The notes beneath the pieces were generated by a model, which saw nothing but the letters and a program-made list of their open reading frames with translations, ran no database searches and was not told where the DNA came from. From Oceanobacter mangrovi (GTDB taxonomy: Bacteria > Pseudomonadota > Gammaproteobacteria > Pseudomonadales > Oceanobacteraceae): a stretch of 64,000 nucleotides of DNA. Each line of letters opens with the position of its first letter. Positions within the stretch are counted from its first letter, which is position 1. The position numbers and the translations under genes were made by a program. Shown one piece after another: positions 14,915 to 24,883 of this stretch. The DNA lies in assembly GCF_019740315.1 (NCBI RefSeq), contig NZ_JAHXZR010000001.1:620001-684000 (forward strand), in the 5' to 3' direction.

Positions 14915-17900
14915 GGTCAGACCCTCCGGATGAATGTGGGCTGGCAGCCGTCGTAGCGGCTACACCGGGTGCTCGTTGGGGAAATACCGACGGTGGCGTG
15001 AGTGTGTAAATGCGTCCATCGGTTTGCCGGGCAGTAATGCTCATCAGCAGGTTGACCTTGCTGGTGTAACTTTGAGGGCTGCTTCCGGCAGACCACTGCA
15101 CCTGAGTGCTGGCTGCTGCAGGAGCAACAGGCACCTGAAAGGTCAGCCAAGAGCGCTGATGAATACGGCTGTTCTGGCTGCCAAAACGGGCGAGCCACTC
15201 AAACAGTCCCCAACGGCTTTTGCTGCTGAAGCTGGCTTTGCGTTGGTTGCTGTCGATGTCGACAGGCAGATTGGTTGTGCGGGTTGGAACGACGGCGGAG
15301 CCGCTGGCCCAGCGCAGCCTAAGCGTCAGAGCGTCGTCGGGATGCCAGCCTAACTGAGTGTTGCCATTGGGATAGATGATGCTGTTGGCACCACTGGATA
15401 GTGTCCATTGGACGATCTGCTCCATGCCAACGGCCTGCTCCGGCAAGGCCGCAAATTCAACCTTGAGGCTGAGGTTGAGTGAGCCATCACTCGACTGCCC
15501 GAACTTCCAGACCTGTGACAGCTGATCAAGTTGCTGCACAAAGGCCAGCCAGGAACCCAGTTGCAGCGAGGGCTGGGCTTTCATCAGCTCTGTCAGCCGA
15601 CTTGCCAATGGCCTTTCAATGGCCTGGCTGCCCCAGCGCTGATCATATTCACTGAAGAATATTTGCAGATTTTCCGGTGCGATATCGCTGATACCGGCCT
15701 CGGACAGTGGCGCAAACGGGAAATGTCCGGCGAGTGACTGATTAAAGCTTGCGGCCAGTGCCAGATACGACTTCAGTACGCTGTTCTTGCCGTATTGCTG
15801 GCAGTAACTGCGAACCTGCTCATCAATACTGTAGTGGCTGCTGGCAAACAAACCACTGGACAGGTGTGAGAAGGCTGGTTTGGCAAGCCAGTCATTACAT
15901 TCTGCTGAATCCAGCTGGCTCAGATCAGTGCCGATGTAGCTTTCCAGCAGGGCGACCTGGTTGCCGGGTTCCTTGCGCTGATAGCGTTGCAGGTCCTTGA
16001 GGGTTCCGAGCCAGAGTGCTGCTTGCTGATCCGTAGGAGTGATCCCGCTGCTATCGAGCAGGAAAGCAACCAGTGGTCGGGCATATTGATGGGCCAGATA
16101 GTCGACCCGTTCGCGCTGGTTTTGCAGATAGCTGTCGAGGTCGGCCGGGTCGCTGTAGCTGAACAGGGCCGTCGCGAAGTTATCGCTTGACCACTGCGGA
16201 TTACGCAGTGGCATGTAGAGGCGGTTTTCCAGCACCAGCTGATTGAGCAACTCAAATTGCTGGCTGACAAACTGCTGGCTGCTGGTTTGCAGCAAGGCAT
16301 AGTTGCTGCTGTCCTGCTCTTGTTGTAGCAAAGTCAGTAGCTGGCTGATGCGGCTACTGGCGCGACTGAAGCTGCTGATCTGATTGGTGAGGTTGGTTTC
16401 GGTGTCTGTATTGCTGAGTTGCTGTGGGCTGGACCCGCTGTGATCGCGAATTTGTGCCTGTTCAATTCGCTGACGGACGCTGTGAATCAGCAGATTGCGA
16501 ATCGTGGAGGCATAGAAGGGCTCTTTGGGTTTGCCATCAATCACGGGCCACCATTGCTGGCTGAAGGTCTGGAAATCCAGCAGCATGTCCATCGCATCGT
16601 CCAGGGGCTGTACATTCCAGCCTACGATGCGACCGTTATTGTTGTCGGTGGCAGCCTCTCCGAGAGTTGAGTGACGAATGAAGTTGAGCGAGGAGAGTGC
16701 ACCAAACTCGTCTTTCCAGCGTAACAGGCGTGGTGAGAAATCCAGTTGGCCATCTTGCTGTTGCTGGAACATGGGTCCCATTGGCGGAATATCGAGGGTG
16801 GCCAGTTGCTGACGAATACTCCGGTCACAGCTGTTATCGTCGAACGGCTGTTTGAGCTGATCCGGGTAACCGGCATCCTGCAGGATTGGCAGTAATCCGC
16901 CCAGCTGTTTTTGCAGCTCACCGCAGGGGCTGGTACGAGCGCTGGTGTCGAGCCATTCCTGTTGCACATAGACCAGCCAACTGTGGAAGCCCGCCAGAGA
17001 CTGGGTCATCGCCAGTTGCTGTTGTTCGCTGATCAAGTCGGTCTGGTCAGTGAAAAATGCTCGCTGAATGGCATCGACTGGTGGCTGGGTGGCACGTTGT
17101 TGCAATTGCAGCCGAACCGCTGTGGAGAGGCTGTTCAAATGCCGCAACTGGCGATCGGGATCGACCAGATCCTGCTCGCTCCAGTTGATATTGTAAGCGG
17201 TTTTAATCAGGGCATCGGCGATTAAGGGACTGTTGAAGTCGATGGTCGAGGGAATCGATGAGTCGTACAGATAATCCAGCAGCGCGCGAAAATCATTAGC
17301 GACACCGGCATCGTTCGGAATCGGCCCTGCCAGCCGGATAAATGCCTGCTGGGCTTGCTGATAACGGCCCAGTTGGGCGATATAGGTTTCCAGTCGGGCG
17401 CTGGTTTGCTCGAGTGTGCCTGAGGTATCAACGCTGAGCTGGTTGAGCGTTTCCGCCCGCGCATGCAGGCGGCAATCCATGCCACTGAACAGCTGCTCCG
17501 GAAAAATACGTTTGACGACTTCATTTTCCAGTGCGGGCATCTGGCCTGCCCCCCAGGATGCCGGTAGCGAAAGAGTGAGGGGTTGTTCACTGATCTTGGT
17601 GAGGCTGCTGAGTAACCACCAGGTGGCTCCGCCACTGTCACTGCAATCTTCCTTGCGTTGGCTGATTTCCTGCCAGGATGCCTCCGCGTTGGTGCTGTAG
17701 TTGTGCAACCGGGTGGTGTCATAAATCAGCAGTAACACCAGCAATACAGTCCCTGCCAGGGTGGCATATTGGGCATGGCGGAGGGTGCGGTTGATGGAAA
17801 AACGGCGGCGTTCGACTGGGTAGGCAAGGTTGCTCTCAAGCCACAGCTTGTGGTTGAGGAAATCGTCAGTCAGCGCTACTTCATCACCAACCTTGCCACT

Positions 17901-19028
17901 GAACCAGATCCCCCGCAGTGGCGGTGCTTCCTGATAACTGCTGCGGGCGAAGGTGTATGACAACACGTCTTGCAACGGTCGTTCGAGATTTTGAAACTGG
18001 CGATCGAACAACATGAATTCATCGATATTCTTGATGCTGTCGCCATCAGCGGCCTGTTGCAGTTGGGTTTCCCGAATTCCACTGACAAGGCTGTTAAAGG
18101 CCTCCAGTATCCACTGTGGCGAATAGGCTGCATCCAGCCGGGCCGGATTGGACCAGCCAAACATTTCGTTGGGATGCTCCTTGCTGACCGTGCTCCAGAA
18201 TGCATCAAATCCAGTGATGTGCTCGCACTCAGTGACTTGCAGGTAGACGGGGACAACAAAACAGGTTTGTTTCTGCACCTGCCAGATCTGGCGATACAGA
18301 GATTCACCCAATGAACGACGGGCTACCGGATCATCAGCAGCCAGCAGGGCCTTGGCAGAGATCGTCAAAATCAGGCCATCGAGTGGCCGTTCGGGGCGAT
18401 AAAAATTAAGCAGCTCCAGCTGCTGGGAAAATTGCTGCTCCTGTTCGACTTCAATCAGCACTCCCTGATCGAAAAAGTGCCACTGGCTACCGCTGGCTGG
18501 CAGGCTTTTTTCTCGCGCCAATAATTGTGCGCGCAGGCCGGTCTGGACACTGGTTGCCCAGTCGTGGCGGCCGCTGTTATCAGTGCCTGCGAGCAAATAC
18601 CAGGGGCTTTGATAGCGCCAGTCACGCCGAGTGGTCAGATAGCGCAGTACGTCGAGCGCCTGTTTGATGCCGACTCTGGCCAGCCCGCGGCTGCGGCTGG
18701 CTGATGAGTCGCCTTGGCTGGTGTTATTCGGTTTGAGCGAAACCAGGCTGGTGAAAACTTTGGAAACGCTGGATGACAGCAAGCCCAGGGTGGACATCAG
18801 TGCGTCACGGAATGAGCGGAGCAGCCAGACCACTACCACCAAGGCTACTACGGCCAACAGAATCAGGCCGATGAATTGCCACAGAGGATCACTCCAGATC
18901 GGTTCCAGATCTGTGACCAGTGGCTGCATGCGCTGGTCCAGTTGGACCAGCAAGGTATGGAACTGGCCAAGCAGGGATTCACCCTGCTGTTGCAGGGTCT
19001 GTTCCGCTGCAGAGTTGATCGGTTCCAT
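14898..19028 (-). CDS. tssM: T6SS inner-membrane protein TssM (IcmF-like)
   Basis: A 1376-residue protein with membrane segments near residues 50-70 (FIGLILLAVVALVVVVWLL) and about 420-440 (YATLAGTVLLVLLLIYD). A cytoplasmic domain lies between them, and a large periplasmic part reaches to the end. It forms the T6SS envelope channel with TssL and TssJ. Where IcmF proteins often carry a Walker A motif, this one reads AGTDNSGRHDW, with no Lys-Thr/Ser. The start at 19028 is chosen because it has GGGGGTAG in front and lies 5 bases after the tssL stop; longer forms would run into tssL. Confidence 0.93.
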   Translation of the reverse strand: MEPINSAAEQTLQQQGESLLGQFHTLLVQLDQRMQPLVTDLEPIWSDPLWQFIGLILLAVVALVVVVWLLRSFRDALMSTLGLLSSSVSKVFTSLVSLKPNNTSQGDSSASRSRGLARVGIKQALDVLRYLTTRRDWRYQSPWYLLAGTDNSGRHDWATSVQTGLRAQLLAREKSLPASGSQWHFFDQGVLIEVEQEQQFSQQLELLNFYRPERPLDGLILTISAKALLAADDPVARRSLGESLYRQIWQVQKQTCFVVPVYLQVTECEHITGFDAFWSTVSKEHPNEMFGWSNPARLDAAYSPQWILEAFNSLVSGIRETQLQQAADGDSIKNIDEFMLFDRQFQNLERPLQDVLSYTFARSSYQEAPPLRGIWFSGKVGDEVALTDDFLNHKLWLESNLAYPVERRRFSINRTLRHAQYATLAGTVLLVLLLIYDTTRLHNYSTNAEASWQEISQRKEDCSDSGGATWWLLSSLTKISEQPLTLSLPASWGAGQMPALENEVVKRIFPEQLFSGMDCRLHARAETLNQLSVDTSGTLEQTSARLETYIAQLGRYQQAQQAFIRLAGPIPNDAGVANDFRALLDYLYDSSIPSTIDFNSPLIADALIKTAYNINWSEQDLVDPDRQLRHLNSLSTAVRLQLQQRATQPPVDAIQRAFFTDQTDLISEQQQLAMTQSLAGFHSWLVYVQQEWLDTSARTSPCGELQKQLGGLLPILQDAGYPDQLKQPFDDNSCDRSIRQQLATLDIPPMGPMFQQQQDGQLDFSPRLLRWKDEFGALSSLNFIRHSTLGEAATDNNNGRIVGWNVQPLDDAMDMLLDFQTFSQQWWPVIDGKPKEPFYASTIRNLLIHSVRQRIEQAQIRDHSGSSPQQLSNTDTETNLTNQISSFSRASSRISQLLTLLQQEQDSSNYALLQTSSQQFVSQQFELLNQLVLENRLYMPLRNPQWSSDNFATALFSYSDPADLDSYLQNQRERVDYLAHQYARPLVAFLLDSSGITPTDQQAALWLGTLKDLQRYQRKEPGNQVALLESYIGTDLSQLDSAECNDWLAKPAFSHLSSGLFASSHYSIDEQVRSYCQQYGKNSVLKSYLALAASFNQSLAGHFPFAPLSEAGISDIAPENLQIFFSEYDQRWGSQAIERPLASRLTELMKAQPSLQLGSWLAFVQQLDQLSQVWKFGQSSDGSLNLSLKVEFAALPEQAVGMEQIVQWTLSSGANSIIYPNGNTQLGWHPDDALTLRLRWASGSAVVPTRTTNLPVDIDSNQRKASFSSKSRWGLFEWLARFGSQNSRIHQRSWLTFQVPVAPAAASTQVQWSAGSSPQSYTSKVNLLMSITARQTDGRIYTLTPPSVFPQRAPGVAATTAASPHSSGGSDLANNQ

Positions 19029-19033
19029 GATGA

Positions 19034-19813
19034 CTACCCCCAATATCCCTTGATGCCTTGCCAGATAGCCCATCCCACCGCCAGATACAGCAGGCCCCCA
19101 ATCGTCATGTTGCGATACCACGCAGCGAGCGGTGCCAGTCGGTGTTCCTGTTGTGAAGACATGATGCTTTGATAAGCCGCAGGGCAAACCAGCTGCATTG
19201 GCATACCGCCGCCAATGCGTTTGAACAACTGCGCACGGTAGGCTTTCAGACGTTGGTTGTTGTCGCGATAGCGGCCACAGAAACCCAGTCGCAAGGCGAA
19301 CAGGTAAACCGATGCCAACAAACGGTCAGTTTCTTCCCAGGAGCGTTTGGTCAGTAGTTCATCGGCTCCCCGGAAGAAGCGTTCACCGGCAAAACAACTG
19401 TTGAATAACCGGTCTTCCAGAGGCTGGCTGAGCCACTGCTCGCGGCCAGGCCAGTCGATTTCCATGATGAACAACTCGTCTGCCAGCGCGACCAGTACAA
19501 ACAGGGTTTGTTCTACCCGCTCGCACTCCCGTTCGGTGAGCGTTTTACTGGCAATCAGGCGTGCGCCTTCAATCCAGCGCTGCAGCTTCAGCGCTACGGC
19601 ATCGGCCGTTTCTTCGCTGGAAGGGGGATGTGTCAGGTTAAACATGGCGGTGACCTGATCGTTCAGCTCACCCTCCTGTATCCAGTGCTTGATCTCCACT
19701 ACTTGCTGGTAAAAGTGACTCATCAGCTGCACCGGATTAGCGGCGTCCATTGCTGCGGAACTGGCAGAGGCGTGTTGTTGGCTGGCCATGCCGCTGGCTC
19801 CCTGTTTACTCAT
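19034..19813 (-). CDS. tssL: T6SS inner-membrane protein TssL (DotU-like)
   Basis: A 259-residue DotU-family protein. The cytoplasmic domain spans about residues 25-215 (IDWPGREQWLSQPLEDRLFN is typical). A single C-terminal membrane segment lies near residues 235-255 (GGLLYLAVGWAIWQGIKGYW). It ends there, so it lacks the peptidoglycan-binding extension found in evolved TssL proteins; anchoring to the cell wall must come from another protein. It overlaps tssK by 8 bases. Confidence 0.92.
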   Translation of the reverse strand: MSKQGASGMASQQHASASSAAMDAANPVQLMSHFYQQVVEIKHWIQEGELNDQVTAMFNLTHPPSSEETADAVALKLQRWIEGARLIASKTLTERECERVEQTLFVLVALADELFIMEIDWPGREQWLSQPLEDRLFNSCFAGERFFRGADELLTKRSWEETDRLLASVYLFALRLGFCGRYRDNNQRLKAYRAQLFKRIGGGMPMQLVCPAAYQSIMSSQQEHRLAPLAAWYRNMTIGGLLYLAVGWAIWQGIKGYWG

Positions 19814-21221
19814 GAGGAATGTGCATCACGATGCCAGCCGGGCGTTGCTGACTGAGTTTCCGGTTGGTGCAGACGATAGCGATTTCCGAACCGGGCCGGA
19901 GCAGGGTTTTATTGGCCTTGAGGCGGAACAAGGCGTGGCCACTGGCAGGAGATATGCCACTTTTTTCATCATGTTCAATGGCTTCTGCGCTGGCTCCCAG
20001 CAAGCGTCGTTGCATCAATTCCTTGTGCACGCTGACTGAAGCAATACGACAGGCACCAAGCCAGCGCACCAGGCTGTCGTAGCCGCCACCTGCGGTTGGC
20101 GTCAGTTCCAGTAACAGGTCTTTGCCTTCCCATTCCTTGTCATAGCTGAGGGTAAAGACGCCATCCTGTTTTTCGTTCAGGCCAATCGATGTGTAGTTGA
20201 GGTTGACCCGCTCGACCTGTTGCTGGATGTAGCTGATCACCCGGTCAAAGCCGGGCAGGGCGTTGTCGTGCTGATAGGGCGGGAAGCGTGGTGGAATATT
20301 GCTGGGGTCCAGCTCACTGATCGGGCCAGCCATCCGCAGCAGCGCCCGGTAGAGTTCGAACGGTTTGCTGTCGGCGGATTGCGCCAGCAATTCCAGCTCC
20401 GGTAATTCCTTCACCATCGCCCGAATCCAGCTGTGATGACGCTGGGTCACATGATGGCCCAGCGATTCACCACCTTCCGACAAGCCTGCCAGCTGCAATG
20501 CCTTGTGACGCACTGCCAACGCCAGAGCTTGTAGCCGCTGCGGTAATGGGCGAGACCCGGGAGCGGCTTCGTCACCGATACGAAAAGCATCTGCTCCCAG
20601 TTGTAGCAGTGGCGGGGCGTAGCCTGGGTCCAGCTGTGGATGGCCAGTATCCGGTTTGATTACCCGGAACAGCGGCAGACCAACATAGCGGTTACTGGCC
20701 TTGTCGGTTGCCTGCAGTGACAAACGGGGCTGCAACCTGGGCAGCACCACTTCGTTGTCGCCGGTATTTTCATCAACCCGCGGGCTATCGCTGGTGGTGC
20801 TGTAGCGCTGGATTTCTGAACGCTCACTGGCACTGCCCGGCACCTGGATTGGCACAGTCAGCTGAACCGTGTGGGCATCGCTGTTCTTGAAGTCCAGCTC
20901 CAGCGTCAATGGCAGGTCTTCGCCAGCGCGATAATCAATCGGCAAGCCGTCCGGCATGATGGCCAGCAGCCGTTGAATAATCACTTTCCCTTCCAGCAGC
21001 GCGGAGCGATCCAGCTGCAACGCGGCAATACCCCAATAGTGCGCTGAGCTTAACGATAGTTGCTGACGCAGTTGCACCTCCCAGTAGAGGTGGTTCTGCT
21101 GGAAATGCTGGGGTGACAACAGCATGCCTTCATGCCAGCACACCGGATTGGGAATACGGACTGAATCGTTGGCATTGCCCTGACTGAAGAGGCTGTTCTG
21201 GCCTGTGGATAAAATTGCCAT
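19806..21221 (-). CDS. tssK: T6SS baseplate protein TssK
   Basis: A 471-residue TssK. The N-terminal shell domain has VCWHEGMLLSPQHFQQNHLY (about 27-46), the typical opening of the family. The C-terminal part carries the conserved LFRLKANKTLLRPGSEIAI segment. TssK links the baseplate wedge (TssE, TssF, TssG) to the TssJLM membrane complex. It lies 9 bases after tssJ and overlaps tssL by 8 bases. Confidence 0.95.
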   Translation of the reverse strand: MAILSTGQNSLFSQGNANDSVRIPNPVCWHEGMLLSPQHFQQNHLYWEVQLRQQLSLSSAHYWGIAALQLDRSALLEGKVIIQRLLAIMPDGLPIDYRAGEDLPLTLELDFKNSDAHTVQLTVPIQVPGSASERSEIQRYSTTSDSPRVDENTGDNEVVLPRLQPRLSLQATDKASNRYVGLPLFRVIKPDTGHPQLDPGYAPPLLQLGADAFRIGDEAAPGSRPLPQRLQALALAVRHKALQLAGLSEGGESLGHHVTQRHHSWIRAMVKELPELELLAQSADSKPFELYRALLRMAGPISELDPSNIPPRFPPYQHDNALPGFDRVISYIQQQVERVNLNYTSIGLNEKQDGVFTLSYDKEWEGKDLLLELTPTAGGGYDSLVRWLGACRIASVSVHKELMQRRLLGASAEAIEHDEKSGISPASGHALFRLKANKTLLRPGSEIAIVCTNRKLSQQRPAGIVMHIPHE

Positions 21222-21230
21222 GGTGCCTTG

Positions 21231-21698
21231 TTAGTCCTTCTGCTGTTCGGTTAACCGGTAGCCTTCCTGTTGCAGCTGGATGAACAGTTGTTTGAAGTTG
21301 CCCAGTTCGGCAACAAACTGTCCCTGCAGGCCAAGGTAATTGGCGAACATCAGGATGCTGGTGGCTTGGGTGCTGGTGTCCGGCAGAGGCACGGACGGCA
21401 TGATGGATAGCGGAACGATCTCAACACTGCTGACACTCATTTGCTGGTCGTAGCGACGCATGAGTGAATACTTCCGGGCAAACCAGTCCGGCCCGCTGAG
21501 GTCACCCAACAATTTGGCCAGCTGGTCGTCCTGAATAAACAGAAAGTCGATTGCTACCGGCATGCCGTTATTACAGTTGGCCGTGGCTTCAATGCGGATA
21601 TTGCCGAGCTGGTTAGCCGGGCTGCTGATGCCGATAACGGAACAGCCGCTCAGCAACCAGAGCAGAAGCGCACCAAACGGGATATATAGCGGTTTCAT
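21231..21698 (-). CDS. tssJ: T6SS outer-membrane lipoprotein TssJ
   Basis: A 155-residue lipoprotein. The signal peptide ends in the lipobox LLSGC with Cys19 as the expected lipidated residue. The mature part is a TssJ-like beta sandwich (EATANCNNGMPVAIDFLFI). TssJ anchors the TssM periplasmic domain to the outer membrane. It overlaps tssG by 4 bases (ATGA). Confidence 0.9.
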   Translation of the reverse strand: MKPLYIPFGALLLWLLSGCSVIGISSPANQLGNIRIEATANCNNGMPVAIDFLFIQDDQLAKLLGDLSGPDWFARKYSLMRRYDQQMSVSSVEIVPLSIMPSVPLPDTSTQATSILMFANYLGLQGQFVAELGNFKQLFIQLQQEGYRLTEQQKD

Positions 21699-22714
21699 TG
21701 GCCCCCCTGAATGGTAAAGCTGAGCGTGATATTGGTGGCCGGATCGGGTTGTCGGCCCAGAAAGGATGCAATTCCCAGGGGGGTATATGCATTGTTTCCC
21801 TGGCTGAGTCGTTGGGGTGGCAGCTCAATGGCAGGGATCTGTAGCAGAATGCGGCAATCGACCCGGCGGTCGGTAATCCGTTCGATGATCCGGCGCAGTT
21901 GTGCATGCAAGGAACCGGCAGGCAGCAATAGTCGGGCATGATCCCATGGTAATGGAGCGAATTTCAGCTCAATGCCCTGCTGCTGATTCCATACTCGTTT
22001 GCCGAGACAGGCGGTCTGGCCCAAACGGGTGTTGTGCGAATGACCCAGATAGCTGTGATCCTGCTCATCAACATACATCCAGCCGCCCAGGCAGGAGCGT
22101 AATTGTTGCAGTGGCAAACCCAGCGACAGTAATAACAACTGGCGCAACAGCGGCAGCGACAGGCGGCTGTTGGCGAACAGACCGGCGAGTTCAAAATCAG
22201 CCTGGTCTTCGCGGCTTTCCATCAGGTAACCGGCCATCCCCCGTAACAGCTGACCACTACGGCTATGTTCGGCAGACTCTCCCAGCAACATGGGCTGGAC
22301 CGAACTACTCATCAGATAACGCAATGCCAACAAGCGGTTATCAAACAGTTCGAGAAAATCGACCATGGCCAAATCGTGCTGGTTGGCCAGCTCTCGCAGC
22401 CATTCAATAAAAGGGGCGGGTAACGGACCATCCTGGCTCAGCAAGCCATAGCGGGCATTGGTGATATGCGTTCGGCCATTGTCATCGGTGTCGACCAGGC
22501 GTACGTCGCTGGGTGGAAAATCCGCAGCCAGTGACGATTGAAAACGAAGTTGGCTGGCCAACTGCTGCAATTGCCCGTCGTCATTGTCGTGCGGGACGGA
22601 TTGCAGTCGAGCTTGCGTCAGCAGGTGTACCAGCGGCAGGAAATCCCAGCCGGCATCACGCTGCTGCAACAGCGAATTTACAGTATGACCTGTTCGCCAA
22701 TGCGTGGATGCCAT
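21695..22714 (-). CDS. tssG: T6SS baseplate protein TssG
   Basis: A 339-residue TssG (VasB/ImpH family), part of the baseplate wedge with TssE, TssF and TssK. The family segment RFQSSLAADFPPSDV is visible near residue 52 and YGLLSQDGPLPAPFIEWL near 88. It overlaps the end of tssF by 37 bases, so the two are translationally coupled. MASTHW is taken as the start because it leaves the full N-terminal family region. Confidence 0.92.
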   Translation of the reverse strand: MASTHWRTGHTVNSLLQQRDAGWDFLPLVHLLTQARLQSVPHDNDDGQLQQLASQLRFQSSLAADFPPSDVRLVDTDDNGRTHITNARYGLLSQDGPLPAPFIEWLRELANQHDLAMVDFLELFDNRLLALRYLMSSSVQPMLLGESAEHSRSGQLLRGMAGYLMESREDQADFELAGLFANSRLSLPLLRQLLLLSLGLPLQQLRSCLGGWMYVDEQDHSYLGHSHNTRLGQTACLGKRVWNQQQGIELKFAPLPWDHARLLLPAGSLHAQLRRIIERITDRRVDCRILLQIPAIELPPQRLSQGNNAYTPLGIASFLGRQPDPATNITLSFTIQGGQ

Positions 22715-24489
22715 TGCTTCCAGACTCCTTCTCGTTGATAACTGAACAGCTGTAGCTGCACAAAGTGATTAAGCGTGGTGTAGAGGCCGAGGAAGTGGCT
22801 TAGCACTTCGCCCAGCAATAGCGCGTTGGCACCGTTGAAATAGTTTTCATCAACCGTCAGGGAAATCAGCGTGCCTTGATAGTGACCACGCCAGGCATCC
22901 GCTCCCATGCGTCGCACCGAACGGCGGGCGGAGAGACTGACGATGCCTTGTATCTGACGGCTGTGAGAGGGATTGAGGGCATCGCTGTAGAGCGCGATCA
23001 GCCGTTTGAACCGCCGGATAACGTTGCCGGACTGACCTTCTTCAGCCAGTGACAACAGATTCAGGTGCAGCTGTTCCAGCAAGGCGACGACGGCCTGACC
23101 ATTAAGACGGGCATCGCGAAACAGGGTTGGTCGACAAACGATGTTGGCGTGGCTGAGCGCGCCAGCGCCGACCAGCTTCATGCGATTTCCAATTCTTAGC
23201 GACTCTGGTAGCGACCGGTTGCAACACTGGCCTCGCGCACTCAGGGTCTGGTCGATGGGAGTATCGGCATTCATTCCCTCATCATAGAGAGCAATCATGG
23301 TGTCACAGCCACGGGTCGCGGCTGACAGCGGCGGCACCAGCCGGGTCAGAAAGCGGCTGCTGGCCAGCGTGCCGGTATGTTTCAGATCGTAGTGGCCGAG
23401 CCAGGGAGCAGCCTGTTTGATCTGGCCGTCAGCAGACAACAAATCGACTTGCTCAACGGCATACACTTCACTCTGGCCATACTGGTTCTGGTCTGCCAAC
23501 AGCCGGTATTCGTATTGGCTATAGTCGAGCTGAACCGGTGAGAAGGTGGTCGGAAACAGGTTGATTGCAGGGAACGCGTTGAACACCAGGCTTTGGCGTG
23601 ACAAGGCTGGCAGGGCCGATGTCTGGTCCAGCAGAATCAACAGTTCGAAATGGGTGGACACTTGTTTGAGGTCCAGTCCGGTGATTTCGAAAAAGTAGAA
23701 TTTTTCCGGGAAGTGGAAGTATTCCTGTAACAGCCGGTAGGCGTCATGCTCGCCGGATGATTGTGGCAAGACGTTTTCGTCTGCCCTGAAGCCACACCAC
23801 TGAATCGTACTGGCCGGGAGTTCGATAATCTGATCGTCGACCCGCAAGGCGATGCCTCTGACCTGGTCACTCAGCAGCTGATAAAGCGCTGGCCGAATGT
23901 CTGCGTCGGCAATAAAGAAACGCAGACGCTCGACCGGGTATTCGTACACCGGGTCGCTGCCATCACTGTGCATAGTGATGGAAATGACCGATTGCACATC
24001 ACTGCGCTGGTCGAGAAAGTCAAAACTGTTGCGTGGTTTGAAACCAACGTCATCCAGTTCAAATGGCCACAGCGGGGTGTTGTAGCTGCACTGCATCCGA
24101 CATTCGACGGTTTTCTGGTTGCTGTCCGGGCGCGCGTTACTGCGGGCGGAAAAAATTCTGCCCTTGTTAAGCTGGTAGCCGTTGACGAAGTTGACGCCAT
24201 CAACCTGCACATTGGCCTGCATCACGGTCATGCTTGGAATCGAGCGAATCAGTGCCGGGTAGAGACTCAGCAGCAGATGGTTGGGAATCTCATTGCGCTG
24301 GCTTTCCATATCGGCGCGCAGTCTGCCGGTCATCCAGGCAAATGACTGCAACAGCTGTTCGACGTGGGGGTCGGCTGAATGGCCAGCACTCAGACGCAGC
24401 TCTGCCGCAGCCGATGGATAGGCTTGGGTAAAAGCATCAACCGAGCGGCGCAGCGCGCTCAGTTCCTGTTGGAAATGTTGAATGCTCAT
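22678..24489 (-). CDS. tssF: T6SS baseplate protein TssF
   Basis: A 603-residue TssF (VasA/ImpG). The N-terminus (FQQELSALRRSVDAFTQAYP) and the block DPHVEQLLQSFAWMTGRL near residue 40 are diagnostic. ALLLGEVLSHFLGLYTTLNH near residue 560 is the conserved C-terminal region. It forms the wedge with TssG. It lies 26 bases after tssE. Confidence 0.95.
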   Translation of the reverse strand: MSIQHFQQELSALRRSVDAFTQAYPSAAAELRLSAGHSADPHVEQLLQSFAWMTGRLRADMESQRNEIPNHLLLSLYPALIRSIPSMTVMQANVQVDGVNFVNGYQLNKGRIFSARSNARPDSNQKTVECRMQCSYNTPLWPFELDDVGFKPRNSFDFLDQRSDVQSVISITMHSDGSDPVYEYPVERLRFFIADADIRPALYQLLSDQVRGIALRVDDQIIELPASTIQWCGFRADENVLPQSSGEHDAYRLLQEYFHFPEKFYFFEITGLDLKQVSTHFELLILLDQTSALPALSRQSLVFNAFPAINLFPTTFSPVQLDYSQYEYRLLADQNQYGQSEVYAVEQVDLLSADGQIKQAAPWLGHYDLKHTGTLASSRFLTRLVPPLSAATRGCDTMIALYDEGMNADTPIDQTLSARGQCCNRSLPESLRIGNRMKLVGAGALSHANIVCRPTLFRDARLNGQAVVALLEQLHLNLLSLAEEGQSGNVIRRFKRLIALYSDALNPSHSRQIQGIVSLSARRSVRRMGADAWRGHYQGTLISLTVDENYFNGANALLLGEVLSHFLGLYTTLNHFVQLQLFSYQREGVWKQWHPRIGEQVIL

Positions 24490-24515
24490 ATAACCGTTAT
24501 TCCTGTTTATCCAGC

Positions 24516-24869
24516 TCAGAAGTAAAAATATTCAGATATTGTGGTATCACCAATTTTCATTGCCAGTTGGCATCCGGCCTTGCTTTGTTCTGTTTGTATC
24601 GATAACACCTGAATATCATCAAGCCTGGGCTCAAGGGCCAGAATACGGCTGCGTATAATGGCCAGATACTCCGTTATGGCACTCGGGTTGTCAGCGTAAT
24701 AGCGAGAAAACTCGGGTATGCCAAAGCCGGATATATGGTTGTCGGAATTACTGGCTTCCTTGATATACATACGGGTAGCAATAATTCGTTGAACCTGTTT
24801 CTGGATGGAGTCCTGCAGTGATATGTCACTACAGGAACTATCCAGCTTTTCCAATAAGGTTAAACCCAT
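24516..24869 (-). CDS. tssE: T6SS baseplate protein TssE (gp25-like)
   Basis: A 117-residue gp25/lysozyme-like wedge protein, shorter than many TssE. It retains the family features: the leucine-rich start GLTLLEKLDS, the FGIPEF segment (about residues 49-54, equivalent to the NYG-x-P box), and AIIRSRILALEPRL near residue 69. It starts the sheath at the baseplate. Spacing to hcp is 14 bases. Confidence 0.85.
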   Translation of the reverse strand: MGLTLLEKLDSSCSDISLQDSIQKQVQRIIATRMYIKEASNSDNHISGFGIPEFSRYYADNPSAITEYLAIIRSRILALEPRLDDIQVLSIQTEQSKAGCQLAMKIGDTTISEYFYF

Positions 24870-24883
24870 ATCGGATATACCAA

